Origin: Incurvaria masculella
Taxonomy: Eukaryota > Arthropoda > Insecta > Lepidoptera > Incurvariidae
Direction of reading: 5' to 3'
Length of the DNA: 64,000 nt
NCBI GenBank assembly: GCA_946894095.1
Contig: OX335652.1
Coordinates: forward strand, 19,367,001-19,431,000
The notes beneath the pieces are model-generated. The model did no database searches. It saw only the letters and a list, made by a program, of their open reading frames with translations, and had not been told where the DNA came from. Both the position numbers and the translations under genes were made by a program. Shown here one piece after another: positions 1 to 10,136 of this stretch (positions are counted from its first letter, which is position 1; each line of letters opens with the position of its first letter).

Positions 1-190
1 GTCCGTCCATCTTTCACAGGGCTATTTCTCATGAACCGTAATAGGTAGGCAGCTGAAATTTTCACAGAGTGTGTATTTATTTTCCGCAATAACAAAATAA
101 AAAAACATAAAAGTTAAAAACCCAGAAGTCCTGTACGATGATAAGGGACCCTTTGTGTGCAAGTCCGACTCGCATTTGATCGGTTTTTTT
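1..190 (+). mobile_element. FamA copy, cut by window start
   Basis: The window opens inside the GTCC block. It then has the standard order: CACAGGGCTATTTCTCATGA, TAGGCAGCTGAAATTTTCAC, GTGTGTATTTATTTT, then the 3' palindrome AAGTCCGACTCGCATTTG and CGGTTTTTTT. The 5' hairpin lies outside the window. Confidence 0.8.
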
Positions 191-1849
191 TCTATTCTCG
201 CAATTGTCCGGTTTTATTACATAATAACAAATAAAAAAATCAGGCGATGGAAGATATATTTTAGAATCTAAGGATACAAATTCGTATATATAAGGATTGT
301 AATGTTACATGCATCTCATAATTTCCAGTCAATTAGCCACCTGCGATTAAAATTGCCAACCAATATCCGCAAATTAGCGTTGTATATCATCACTTTATAC
401 TACAACCATATAAAAATATTAATACAACTTCGGCGTAATACGATTTTCACCCTGGCAACGTAATTACCGAGCGTTTAATAACCCCGTAAACCATATTAAG
501 TGGTAATGAACGGACTTACCGTGTTCTGAAAAGCTTTCCACGCAGGATGCGCGCTAATACACGTGTAACAATGTCCTGGTGATTGTGACCTGAGTTGGTT
601 GTAAAACAACCTAGCCAATATTCCTAATATCATGCAATAGTATTATTGCTTTCTCAGTAATTGACTCGTTATAGTTTTAACGGCAACGTAAACTTGCCCT
701 GGGTAGGACTATGCAGTAATATAAATTAGAGACTACAGGGTGTTCAGTTGGTTATGGAACACTGAAATTAATGCCTATCGTATGAAAACATAAAATGAAG
801 TAACGTCCTTCTCTACAGAAAGTAATTATTAAATATGATAACTTATGCACTGTAACTCGGTTTGCCGTAAGAAAATAGTGTCTATAGAACGAGTATTTTA
901 AACTATTGATGAGTAAAAAAAATGTTCCGACGAATTGAGAACCTGCTCTTTTTTTAAGTCGGTTAAAATGTTACGTAACACAGTCTTCTATTGTTAGTGT
1001 TTTTTTGAATAAATTGCACTTATTCACGCTCTCGTGGAAATTCATTAGTGATGACCAAAAAACCAAATCGCGGTGTTTGGCGAGGGAGTCCTAGACTAGG
1101 TGATTGGTGATTTTAAATATTATATTTTTTTAGAAAATGCAACCATTTCTTAATTTTATTTCTTAAGGTAGAAATGAACATGAAATCGTAATGAAATATG
1201 AAATATAAATGTCCTTTCATTCTAATGCGAAAGTTTTTTTTTATCTTATTAAAAAAATATGCGATCCAAAATATTGCAACGGGCAATTGTCTGGAGCATA
1301 ATTTGGAAATACTGAAGCGTTTTAATACATATAACATTGGTTAGAAGGGACGTTTGTATGGCGCTGGAGGTGAAATCTTTACTTAATCCCAATTTACTAA
1401 CATCCAGAAGCATGTTTATCTACGTTCAGAATTACTGGTTAGAAATTAAACACTTTAAAGAATAGATTTTCGCTTATTTTCTGCAAACATTGAAAATAAA
1501 TACTTTTGAGGTTGTTGTCGGTAAATTTAATTAGTCCGTGCAGGTCCACAGTCATTCCATTTTTTTATATTCCACAAAGAGTTTTCGAAATAAAGTGCCT
1601 CTCATTTCTACGCAATTGTCCTGAAAAAACATACCGTCACGAGCACTTCAATCGAGAAGCCATCGAGCGTGTCATTGTCTGCATGTGTGAACCCGTCACG
1701 CGCGGTTCGTGGCGTGCCGGCATACACAAGTTATCAAGCTCTTTTTGCTACTGGCACTGTGAAGGCTGGTTAACATTGGCAGTTTTGGGCATTGCATATT
1801 TTCTTCTTTTTTGCATCAATTTTGAACAATATAGCCATGGTAAATATAG
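191..1849. other. AT-rich stretch with no recognised gene
   Basis: Holds one FamG fragment near its middle and otherwise nothing I can classify. A 118-codon plus-strand frame at 1506-1862 opens with TTG rather than ATG and has one hydrophobic run (LAVLGIAYFLLFC). No domain, splice context or second copy supports it. Confidence 0.5.
924..967 (-). repeat. FamG terminal fragment
   Basis: GACGAATTGAGAACCTGCTC followed by a T run and AAGTCGGTTAA is the reverse complement of the FamG start (AACCGACTTCAAAAAA, AGGAGGTT, CAATTCGTC). Only this end is present. Confidence 0.6.
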
Positions 1850-1991
1850 TTTTTCGTACTAAGCGTGTACGTCGCTTATTCCAAGAAATGTTGACTTGTA
1901 TGAATGTGTAATCGACCGTGAAGCAAGGGCACATTAATTAAAGAAAGTTTACTTTACGAATATACTGCAAGGCTGGACCCGAACCAGCAAA

Positions 1992-2646
1992 AAAAAATTT
2001 AACAAAAAAAATAACCGACTTCAAGGAAAAAGCACTAAAAAGTAAAAAATAATTTTCATTTTTGTAGTTACGATTTCTGTTATTTTTTTAGTCGGCGTCA
2101 GCCGGGCACGCGCTGCGCCAATCAAGAGAACCTAACCTAACCTAACCTAACCTAACCTAACCTAACCTTGGCTGACACCGACTCAAAAAATAACAGAAAT
2201 CGTAACTACAAAAATGAAAATTATTTTTTACTTTTTAGTGCTTTTTCCTTGAAGTCGGTTATTTTTTTTGTATTTTTTTTTTATTTGTTTATTTTTAGTG
2301 AATCTGAAGTACACTTACTAATTTGTACATGTCCTTTCCAATAAAAAAAGAATTATCGAAATCGGTTGGCGTTATATTGAGTTATTTGTCCATTTGTCGC
2401 GCAATCTTAATACAAATTTAAGACTTTTATGATTTTCTCATGGATATCATTGTCAGAACTTAACCAAATTAAAATGGGACCACTTGGGAAGCACTAACTA
2501 TCATTTAAAAAAATAATTATCAAAATCGGTTCACCCAGGCAAAAGTTATGAGGTAACAAACATAAAAAAAAAACAAAAAAAACAAAAAAAAAAAAAAAAC
2601 ATACAGACGAATTGATAACCTCCTCCTTTTTTTGAAGTCGGTTAAA
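1992..2646 (-). mobile_element. FamG element with an extra inverted arm (foldback)
   Basis: From about 2169 to 2646 this is the reverse complement of the FamG copy at 55500-55812 (shared TTGAAGTCGGTTA, GAATTGATAACCTCCTCC, TTCACCCAGGCAAAAGTTAT), with extra sequence in the middle. A second inverted copy of one end (2011-2104) faces the arm at 2169-2262 with few mismatches by eye. A GC-rich piece and CCTAA repeats lie between them. No coding capacity. Confidence 0.65.
2129..2168. repeat. Telomere-type (CCTAA)n block
   Basis: Seven perfect CCTAA units in a row, the complement of the canonical insect telomere repeat TTAGG, plus partial units at both ends. It sits in the loop of an inverted repeat, with CGGGCACGCGCTGCGCC just upstream. 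Confidence 0.85.
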
Positions 2647-2712
2647 AACATACCATTTGCGGGTATTGCGTCTAACCAATTTCGCCACCTGCTGTATACC
2701 CATAATTTGAAA

Positions 2713-3344
2713 TATATATTTGTAAAATGGTTTACAGAAAGGATTTATTCCATGTCTACTAAATATATATTTTTTCTTTAATTTTACAACCGCTACATTG
2801 CCTGACATTTATTTTAAAACATTTAGGCAAAAGCCTCTTGTCATCTTTATTTATAAGAATATTTACAAACGTGTGTCGGTATATTGACTACTGGCTTACA
2901 ATTTCATGTCGGTCAAATACAACTCTATTTCAAATAAATAACGTTGGCAGGCCTGAAAACTTCTGCGCCATTGTAAATGGACATTGGGCTTTCATTTTGA
3001 AATTGGGAGTTTGGAACGACTTTTAAAGTACAATACAAGCGATGTACAGGCTCTAAATGTCCTTTCATTAAATTTGCTTAACCTTACTAGAAATTATGAA
3101 CATAACATTTATATTCTGCCTCACTCATTAGTACAGATTAAAATGAGGTATAGGCAGTTTTAGAAACATGAAACCTAAATGACGAAAAACAAATATATAA
3201 ACCAGGATAGGTAAAATGGCGGATTCTTATTTACTAAGTTCACTTTTCTATCAGTTTGTAACGTATGTTATTGTGTAACATTACCACCAGAAGTAAAATT
3301 ATAATTAGATTAAATATAGAATATTTGTGTTAATGTGACCAATC
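2713..3344. other. Spacer, nothing recognised
   Basis: AT-rich with no repeat shared elsewhere in the window that I could see. A 62-codon plus-strand frame at 2838-3026 has no recognisable motif. Confidence 0.4.
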
Positions 3345-3458
3345 ATTATAATATGATTCCCTCTGGAATCTATCATAAAGATAAACGAAATATTAATATA
3401 ATATCTATTTATTAATATTTAAATTAATATTTATTAATATTAATATTTATTTTTGAGC

Positions 3459-3858
3459 GGCTCGTAGCCTAGTGGCGCGGGGACTGGCATAGCGTACCAG
3501 AGGCCTGGGTTCAATACCGACGTGCACCACTGTCTTTCTCTTTCCGAGTTCGATAAGTGCATTTCGTCACGAATGCGAGCTGCTCCATGGTTCGGAATCC
3601 ATGTAAAACTGTAAGTCCCCTTCCCCTACTAGGTGGTAGGGTTTAAGCCCGCCCGGGTTGGTACCATCGCATTGGATGAAAAGATGGTCGAAGCGGCAAT
3701 GAAAAATCATCCGTGTTTTCCAGTTCAATGTAGCCGTGCTCATAAAGGGAAGGTCCTGGCATGGCACCATATTCCTTCGGGAATGTGGTGTATTGGGCTA
3801 ATATAATAACGGTAGTTGTGTGGTATTAGCCGCATCCATGTCAGGTCGCTTAAAATAA
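3459..3858 (+). mobile_element. SINE-B (tRNA-headed), full length
   Basis: The head has an RNA polymerase III A box, TAGCCTAGTGG, and a B box, GGTTCAATACC. The shared SINE body follows (TCCATGGTTCGGAATCC, AGGTGGTAGGG, CCCGCCCGGGTTGGTACCAT, GATGGTCGAAGCGGCAATGA, GTCCTGGCATGGCACC). The tail is CATGTCAGGTCGCTTAAAAT. It carries no protein; such elements are moved by LINE enzymes. Mariner sits directly in its A-rich tail. Confidence 0.85.
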
Positions 3859-3860
3859 TA

Positions 3861-5138
3861 GGTCGGGGAAAAAGTCTTTTCGCATTATAGTATGTATGAA
3901 CTTGTAATAAAATCTCTTTGGCTATACTATTTGTATCTGGCTGGTTTTGGTATCATTGAAAGTTTAAATTTTAAAGAACATAATTCCAAATTCAAATTAG
4001 GAAAATGTGTGATTATCATTTGTTTTTCGTACTGTCAAAATGAGTGAATCTAATGAAGAAATTCGATACATTTTAAAATTTTACTACAAAAAAGGTAAAA
4101 ATGCAACGCAAGCCGCGAAAAAAAATTGCGATGTTTATGGACCTAGTGCAGTGTCTGTGAGAGTAGCACAAATTTGGTTTAAGCGTTTTCAATCCGGAAA
4201 TTTTGATGTCAAAGATGCACGTCGCTCTGGTCGCCCTATTACGGATAAAATGGATGCCATTTTTAAAAAAGTGGAGCAAGATCGGCATATCAGTAGTTAC
4301 GACGTAGCTGAAGAACTAGGAATGGACCACAAAACAGTTTTGGCGCATTTGAAAAAAACTGGGTACACAAAAAAGCTCGATATTTGGGTACCTCACGAGC
4401 TCACTGAAAGAAACCTAATGAACCGTGTACTCATTTGTGATTCTTTATTACGACGTAATGAAACCGAACCATTTTTGAAGAAGCTGATAACTGGTGATGA
4501 AAAGTGGATCACGTACGACAAGAACGTGCGAAAAAGGTCGTGGTCAAAGGCCGGTCAAGCTTCACAGACTGTGGCGAAACCCGGGTTAACTCGCAACAAG
4601 GTGATGCTGTGTGTGTGGTGGGATTGGAAGGGCATTATTCATTATGAGCTGTTACCACCAGACAGGACCATCGATTCTGAACTCTACTGCGAACAACTGA
4701 TGAGATTAAAGCAAGAAGTTGAGAGAAAGCGGCCGGAATTAATCAACAGAAGGGGTGTGGTTTTCATCATGATAACGCTAGACCTCACACATCTTTAGCC
4801 ACTCAGCAAAAACTAAGAGAGTTTGGCTGGGAGGTGTTAATGCATCCGCCGTATAGTCCTGACCTTGCACCTTCAGATTTCCACCTGTTTAGGTCTCTTC
4901 AGAATTCTTTAGGCAGTGTCAGGTTAACATCACGAGAGGACTGCCAAAACCACTTGTCGCGGTATATTGATCAGAAGTCCCAATATTTCTATAGCAATGG
5001 GATCATGTCCCTACCTACAAGATGGCAAAAAGTTATCGAACAAAATGGTACCTACATACTTTAGTTAAATGTAAATAAACCATATTAAAAAATGTTTTGA
5101 ATTTTCTTAAAAAATGCGAAGAAACTTTTTCCCCAACC
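3861..5138 (+). mobile_element. Full-length mariner transposon (1278 bp)
   Basis: The ends are 28-bp imperfect inverted repeats starting GGTCGGGGAAAAAGT on the left and, read inward, GGTTGGGGAAAAAGT on the right. A TA target duplication lies outside both ends (3859-3860 and 5139-5140). Length, TA target and a single transposase frame fit the mariner family of the IS630/Tc1/mariner superfamily. Both ends look competent for binding; the transposase inside is broken by one base. Confidence 0.93.
4040..5064 (+). pseudogene. Mariner transposase, inactivated by a one-base frameshift
   Basis: This would be the DD34D transposase that cuts and reinserts the element at TA. From ATG at 4040 the frame runs through a helix-turn-helix DNA-binding half (roughly residues 1-110, with the RSGRP linker at 62-66), the WVPHEL signature (116-121) and the first catalytic Asp in TGDEKW (153). 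After about residue 241 one T is missing from a T run near 4761-4764, and the frame ends early at 4798. The other frame continues with HHDNARPH (second Asp) and YSPDLAPSD (third Asp, 34 residues later) to a stop at 5064. Together they span about the usual 340-345 residues. I saw no other stop or shift. By recall it resembles cecropia/mellifera-type mariners; the subfamily is not settled. Confidence 0.92.
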
Positions 5139-5158
5139 TATATATATATATATATATA
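5139..5158. repeat. (TA)n microsatellite beside mariner
   Basis: A TA run begins at the right-hand TA target duplication of mariner. Mariner may have landed in it, or it may have grown from the duplication. Confidence 0.7.
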
Positions 5159-6007
5159 CCTATATCTGCAGCTACTTCTTGTCTCATTGTATATAAGTCA
5201 GGTAAATTTAGACTAAATATTTCCCCAAATCCTTGATTAAATGCGGAAAAAAAAATTAGAATCAAATGTTTTTTATGTACATTTCTTTAGAGTTTTGTTA
5301 AATTTGTTTTTCCATATAAATGTTGAAATTTAACCCACCTGTAGGCAAAAATGTTGCTGGCAATCTTGTTTGATCAGGTCACACAACTATAATTACTACA
5401 ATTGTTGATATTTTGTATAATTAAGCACCACTCATTATAATATACTTCCATCTAGGATCTATCATAAAGAAAATCGGAATAGTAATTCTTGCCTCGTTGT
5501 AAATAAGTCAAGTAAATTAGACTATATATATTCCCAAATACTTGATTAAATGGGGAAAACAAATTAGAAACAAATGCTTTTTTTTACCTTTCTTTAGATT
5601 TTTAAATTTGTTTTTCCATATAAATGTTGAAATATAACCCTACCTGAGGGCAAACATGGTTGCTGGCAATCTTGTGTGATCAGGTCACACAACTATAATT
5701 ACTACAATTGGTGACATTTTGTATTATTAAGCACTTACCTTAACGCCGGTGTAAATTTCTGTTATTCCATATTTCTTATCAGACCCTCTGCCTGTCACTG
5801 CGGTTCCCACGGGACCCATACATACACTGCACGTGTTAGACCACTCTTCGCTGACTGACAGGAGCAATTAATGTAGATCGCTCCGGCTTTCGTTACAATA
5901 GAAGGATCTATTTATTAGGGGTAGATTATTACAATACCGTGAACAAGTGTGCACATTGGTAAATATGGCCACGTTTGTCACGTAGGTAGGGAAACGGTTT
6001 AGTTATA

Positions 6008-6190
6008 CCATAGATAAAAAGGAAGATATACTATCTAGCGTAATTTATATTTGCACCACTGTCTAAAAAATTTAAAAACTACTAACCATACTTGAACGTA
6101 TTCTATGAAAAAACAGTCGCAGACGTATTGGAGGATTTATCTGGGTGGGAATTGATTTGACAAACGCATTTTTAGAGACATTAGCAAAAA
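6008..6190 (+). repeat. FamE copy, degenerate
   Basis: Shares ACCATAGATAAAAAGGA with GATATA, CAGTCGCAGACGTATTGGAG and CGCATTTTTAGAG, in the same order, with the copy at 12376. Class unknown; no coding frame. Confidence 0.55.
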
Positions 6191-6371
6191 TATTTGTTAC
6201 ATTTAATAAGCATATTTTTTTGGATTAAACAATTAATACTTGTATTTAGTAGATATCCTACAATTGATTTATACAGATTTACCATTATTAATATTTTTTT
6301 TATAAAATTGCCTCTAGAGCTCTCCTACTGTTCATGGTAAAGATTCAATGTTTCTTATAATTAAATTATAG

Positions 6372-6495
6372 TTTTTAGGGTTCTGTACTCTAAGAGTGAA
6401 AACGTAATAAAAATTAAAAGCCCCCTTTAAAACATGATTTGTACGATGGTACGGAACCCTTCGTTTGCGAATACAACTCGCACTTGACTGGTTTT
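6372..6495 (+). mobile_element. FamA copy, internally deleted
   Basis: The 5' end TTTTTAGGGTTCTGTACTC is joined directly to the A-rich part before the 3' end (GATGGTACGGAACCCTTCG, ACTCGCACTTGACTGG). The GTCC block and everything up to the ATAACAACAAATAGG section are gone. Confidence 0.75.
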
Positions 6496-6546
6496 CTACA
6501 CCTAATACAGATTATGATGACTAAACAATACGTAATTCTACATAAG

Positions 6547-6936
6547 TTTTTTTTTTTTTTTATGTGACTGGACATGGATGGCTAATACCACAAGTTCTGT
6601 CATGGTATTAGCCCAACACACCACATGGGAACTAGGTGCCATGCCAGGACCTTCCTTATATTGCACGGCTACATTGAACTGGATGGAAAACACGGACAAT
6701 TTTCATTGCCGCTTCGACCATCGTTCATCCAATGCGATGGTACCAACCCGGGCGGGATAAACCCTACCACCTAGTAAGTAAGGAAGGGGACCTACAGCTT
6801 AACGTGGAATCCGAACCACGGCCAGCCTCTCTCAACGGTCTAATGGCCACCCATCCAAGACCAGACCGGACCCAGCGTTGCTTAACTTCGGAGAGCGATC
6901 GCCGAAGTCTCGCGCCACTGGGCCACTGAGGCTGAC
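6547..6936 (-). mobile_element. SINE-C (5S-headed), full length
   Basis: Read on the minus strand it has GCCTCAGTGGCCCAGTGGCG, the 5S-like part (CGAAGTTAAGCAACGCTGGG, then TTGGATGGGTGGCC), the body shared with SINE-B, and CCAGTCACATAAAA with a long A tail (here a T run at 6547-6561). Frames over this copy are by-products of the repeat. Confidence 0.85.
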
Positions 6937-7704
6937 ATATATTATATATTAAGTTTTAAAATTATTATAATGATTGACGCTATAGAGTAAAGTAAAGTAA
7001 AATATGATATCCTAACACAAACCGAGCTTCTTTTGATTGCATTAGTAATTTTAATCCATTAGTATCAACTCATAAAAAATACATAAGAACACTACATAAG
7101 CACGACACGACAAATGATCAGATATTGTATCGTAACGACCTTCCAAATGCATTCCAGTTCTAGCCCGGGTGTTAAATAATTTAGTTAAAAAAATGTGTAC
7201 CCATCTGGTATGAACTGCGTGCAATAGATAGCGTAGGGCAATCACTCTATGTTTAATAACCGGAGCATACCATTAAAAACGAATACCGTAGAATTTACGT
7301 TTTAAAATTACACCGCTCATAAAACAGATGAGGTCTAATAAAGAAGTAACACTGGTGGATGCTATTCAAAAGCCATAAAAACGGCTAGCAATAAACAAAT
7401 GCATGGCATTTAAGTAACAATTCGAAGGCAGTAGTACGGCTTGTAATGACAAGATTTCCCGTTAATTGCCACTGTGTGGATGTGAGGCTATCCGTATGAC
7501 CTCAATGATGGAGAGAACCAGATAATTTTACGAGGTACTTGAATAGAAGTTTTGTAAGTTAAATGTTTTTGATGAGAAGATTTAACCTAATAATTGTCGA
7601 TGCTAAGAATAGAATAATCTATGATAGAATCGACCGAAATCAGATTTTACCCGCGTACGCATACGTCCTCCTATTCCGGGAGGTCACGACATTTTTGGTC
7701 ACGA
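6937..7704. other. Spacer, nothing recognised
   Basis: No shared repeat or convincing frame. It includes TAAAGTAAAGTAAAAT, a minor simple repeat. Confidence 0.4.
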
Positions 7705-8345
7705 TAAGGTAAATGGCTGAATCTGGGTTCACAGGTTCGAGACCAACACTCTGATGCTGAATATGCCTGTCTGCCTGCGCCAGGTGGTTGCGTTAGCTAG
7801 ATTGGCTTCACTTAAGGCGCTAGGACTGGCCAACTACTCGCGCCATACAAATGCACTTTTTAACAAATGAAATAATATGTAGTGAAACGCTTCAGAAAAT
7901 CCAAATAGAACTCCAGACTGATAATGGATTGTTAATATTTTTTGATTCCATCATTTATTTAAATAATAATAAAAATAGAAAAGTAGATTTTTCTCATTAG
8001 AAATCTGAAAGTAATTCGTTTAATAGATATAAGCAAAAACAGCATACATGCCTAAACAAAACATTCCATTTGCTATTAGATTTCTACATGTAGTCAAAAA
8101 AGTTCGGAAATGGACACCGTTTCGGCAATGTATTTTGTATAGAAAAAGGTAACATACATTAACGAAAATAGGTTGATTAATAGACAAGGAATCATATCTT
8201 GTAAGAATGACACTTATAATCGTCAGACTTAGTTAGTTAACTTGGGGTGCCTCGTCTAACTTTGCGATTTGGCTAGTACCAGGGCCTTAATAGATGATGG
8301 TACGTACCTGCTGATGAATATATTTATTGTCTCGACATATTGATA
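7705..8345 (+). repeat. FamP copy split by FamO
   Basis: GGGTTCACAGGTTCGAGACC, CTGCCTGCGCCAGGTGGTTG and CGTTAGCTAGATTGGCT match the copies at 16228 and, inverted, 17337. After the FamO insertion it resumes with TAGATGATGGTACGTACCTG, matching TAGATGTTGGTATGTAACTG at 16317. Class unknown. Confidence 0.6.
7816..8286 (+). mobile_element. FamO, TTAA-flanked element (471 bp)
   Basis: Bounded by TTAA at 7812-7815 and 8287-8290. The left end GGCGCTAGGACTGGCCAACT pairs imperfectly with the right end, which read inward is GGCCCTGGTACTAGCCAAAT. A full inverted copy sits at 27341-27812 (472 bp). No coding frame, so a non-autonomous, piggyBac-like element by its TTAA target. Confidence 0.75.
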
Positions 8346-8514
8346 ACTATTTATTATATAACAATAACCAGACGATCGTTACCATTTTTGTCGCAAACTC
8401 CAAGTCAATACAGATAGCATATGTATGTACATACTTATTAATTTAAGTGTCTGAACGAATAAATATCTAAGCAGACTCCACAATCACAGCGGTTTGATGC
8501 AATAGGTCCTTTAT

Positions 8515-8705
8515 CTATAGGATCGGTAAACTATAGAATGCACTCCCTGGCGAGTTATTTCCCCTTAAGTACAACCTGGGATCCTTCAAACATGGTGTAA
8601 AAAAGCACCTGGCCGGCCGGCATGGTTCTCGCAGCCCCCTTAAAAGTTCGAACGCTCATGGGCGTCGTCGGGCACCTTAAGAGGTCCTGGCGTATGCCAT
8701 AAAAA
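8515..8705 (+). repeat. FamQ, LINE-like 3' fragment
   Basis: Parallels 11280-11468: TCTATAGGATCGG, ACTCCCTGGCGAG, TATTTCCCC, AGCCCCCTTAAAAGTTCGAA, CACCTTAAGAGGTCCTGG. The stretch around ACTCCCTG reads like the N-x-LP-x-x-x-FP end of LINE reverse transcriptases, with broken frames. Confidence 0.5.
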
Positions 8706-8739
8706 GCCAATATTGTGCATTTTATTTAATAACAGCTGA

Positions 8740-9008
8740 GGTACGATTCCGCTCGAATCAATGTAGTTTTGGACTGATGTCGAGCTGAATTATTTCCTGT
8801 ATATTATATGAGCTCCACATACAAAATTTTATTCCATATTTCACCACCTTCTAATTAAATTTTCGCCACAATTGTTTGCCTATATCTTTCTCCAATGTCC
8901 ATTATTTATCTATTTGGATATTCACTAAAATTGGTTTAGCGGTTTAGGCCTGATAATGCAACGGACGGACCGACAGAGTTACTATCGTATTTATAATATT
9001 AGTATGGG
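8740..9008 (+). repeat. Possible degenerate non-autonomous element
   Basis: Ends in a run typical of lepidopteran dispersed repeats as I recall them: GGTTTAGCGGTTTAGGCCTG, ACGGACGGACCGACAGAGTT, TTTATAATATTAGTATGGG. The start, CGATTCCGCTCGAATC, is weakly like CGGCTCCGCTCGTGTC at 15993. Boundaries uncertain. Confidence 0.35.
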
Positions 9009-9230
9009 TTATCTAATTAAACTAAATAAACTAGTTGTGTAACATCAAAACCTTTCGTCTCTTTTGAGCCTGGTTGCGTTATCTTGGTTGATACATAAAT
9101 GCATTTATGAATTTAGACCACGAATTAAATCGATAGATACCAGCTGTCTCTGCCCAAGTCCGATCATAAGGCATTTTAAAGCTCCACAAATATAGTCCTA
9201 TATTAACGTAAGTCAAAGGAGTAAATGTAC

Positions 9231-9516
9231 TTTTTAGGGTTCCGTACCCAAAGGGTGAAAACGGAACCCTATTACTAAGACTCCGCTGTCCGTCCGTCCG
9301 TCCGTCCGTCTGTCACAGGGCTGTATCTCAGTAACCGTAACAGATAGACAGCTGAAATTTTCACAGAGTAAGTATTTTTTTGCCGCTATAACAACAAATA
9401 GGTAAGTTTAAAACATAATAATAATTAAAGGGGCCCCCCATACAAAAAACGTGATTTTTTTGTCGATGGTACGGAACCCTTCGTGTGCGAGTCCGACTCA
9501 CACTTGGCCGGTTTTT
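9231..9516 (+). mobile_element. FamA copy, full length
   Basis: Complete: 5' hairpin AGGGTTCCGT / ACGGAACCCT, short (GTCC)n, CACAGGGCTGTATCTCAGTA, GCCGCTATAACAACAAATAG, GATGGTACGGAACCCTTCG, and a 3' palindrome with one change (ACTCACAC for ACTCGCAC). Confidence 0.85.
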
Positions 9517-9525
9517 CCTACTAAG

Positions 9526-9755
9526 CAGGTATTTCGCTTATTCCAAGGAATGTGATATGTATGTATGTATAAACGACCGTGAAGCAAGGACACATTAATT
9601 GAAGAAAGATTCCAGTAAAAATAACTACTTTACAAGTATACTTATTCCAGAACTCCAGTCTTGCAGTATACTTGTAAAGTAGTTATTTTTACTGGGCTCT
9701 ATGTGTCCTTGCATCACGGTCGATTATAAATACATACATATCACATTCCCAAGTC
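9526..9755. repeat. FamF foldback with a perfect 31-bp stem
   Basis: The two halves are inverted copies. The inner stem, 9612-9642 against 9665-9695, pairs perfectly over 31 bases around a 22-base loop. The outer arms carry GTGATATGTATGTATG, GACCGTGAAGCAAGGACACA and the matching TGTGTCCTTGCATCACGGTC and CATACATATCACATTCCC. Confidence 0.75.
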
Positions 9756-10132
9756 AAAGGAAATGAAATACGTATTTACGCTGATATGTGTACGTCTATG
9801 CTAGAAGATTACTATAATAATAAATTATATTCTTATGTCTAAAGCTATTGTAAGTTTCTCTACGGCGTGTCCTCTCCCACGCACTTGTCTTCGCTAACAA
9901 TATCATAACCCATCTCAGGACACGCTCTGGGATAGGACCTGGGTGGTAATTATGGTCCTTTGTTGGATGCAAATCTTAATGGATGCGAGAATATAGGCTT
10001 ATAAAATTATGTGCACTATCCTCGAATACTTAAACCTAATCAGAGTTTACTTGTTCCGCATATCTCCGAACGAACGAATCGTAAAGTACCGAATGATGGG
10101 GTACTCAAACGATAGTTTAGTATTAAGGTGGC
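9756..10132. other. Spacer, nothing recognised
   Basis: A mixture of AT-rich and moderately GC-rich sequence with no shared repeat. The frame entering FamH from the left has no motif. Confidence 0.4.
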
Positions 10133-10136
10133 CCAA

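Larger units (their letters stand above)
1850..2712 (+). repeat. FamF copy split by a FamG insertion
   Basis: The left part matches FamF (CGTCGCTTATTCCAAG, CGACCGTGAAGCAAGG, CACATTAATT, GCTGGACCCGAACCAGC). After the FamG block it resumes with AACATACCATTTGCGGGTAT and CACCTGCTGTATACCCATAA. The copy at 33050 runs straight from CCAGCAAAA to CATACC, so it is the empty site. Confidence 0.65.
3345..5735 (+). repeat. Old tandem duplication, first unit split by insertions
   Basis: Unit 2 (5428-5735) begins CTCATTATAATATACTTCC, then GGATCTATCATAAAG, CTTGCCTCGTTG, CAGGTCACACAACTATAATT and GTATTATTAAGCAC. Unit 1 has the same order but is broken: its start is at 3345-3398 (ATCATTATAATATGATTCC, GGAATCTATCATAAAG) and its remainder at 5165-5427. 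SINE-B and mariner lie in the gap. Rejoined, unit 1 is about the size of unit 2 (roughly 310 bp). Confidence 0.7.

Noticed and set aside
1506..1862. 118-codon frame with a hydrophobic segment
   Set aside because: No ATG start, no recognisable family, and its end runs into the FamF repeat.
2494..2808. 104-codon minus-strand frame with a poly-Phe stretch
   Set aside because: It translates the A/T homopolymers of FamG and the adjoining FamF.
6578..6929. Similar 60-95-codon frames repeated at 11849, 17103, 28344 and 36771
   Set aside because: They fall in the shared SINE body. Their similarity reflects repeat identity; SINEs do not encode protein.
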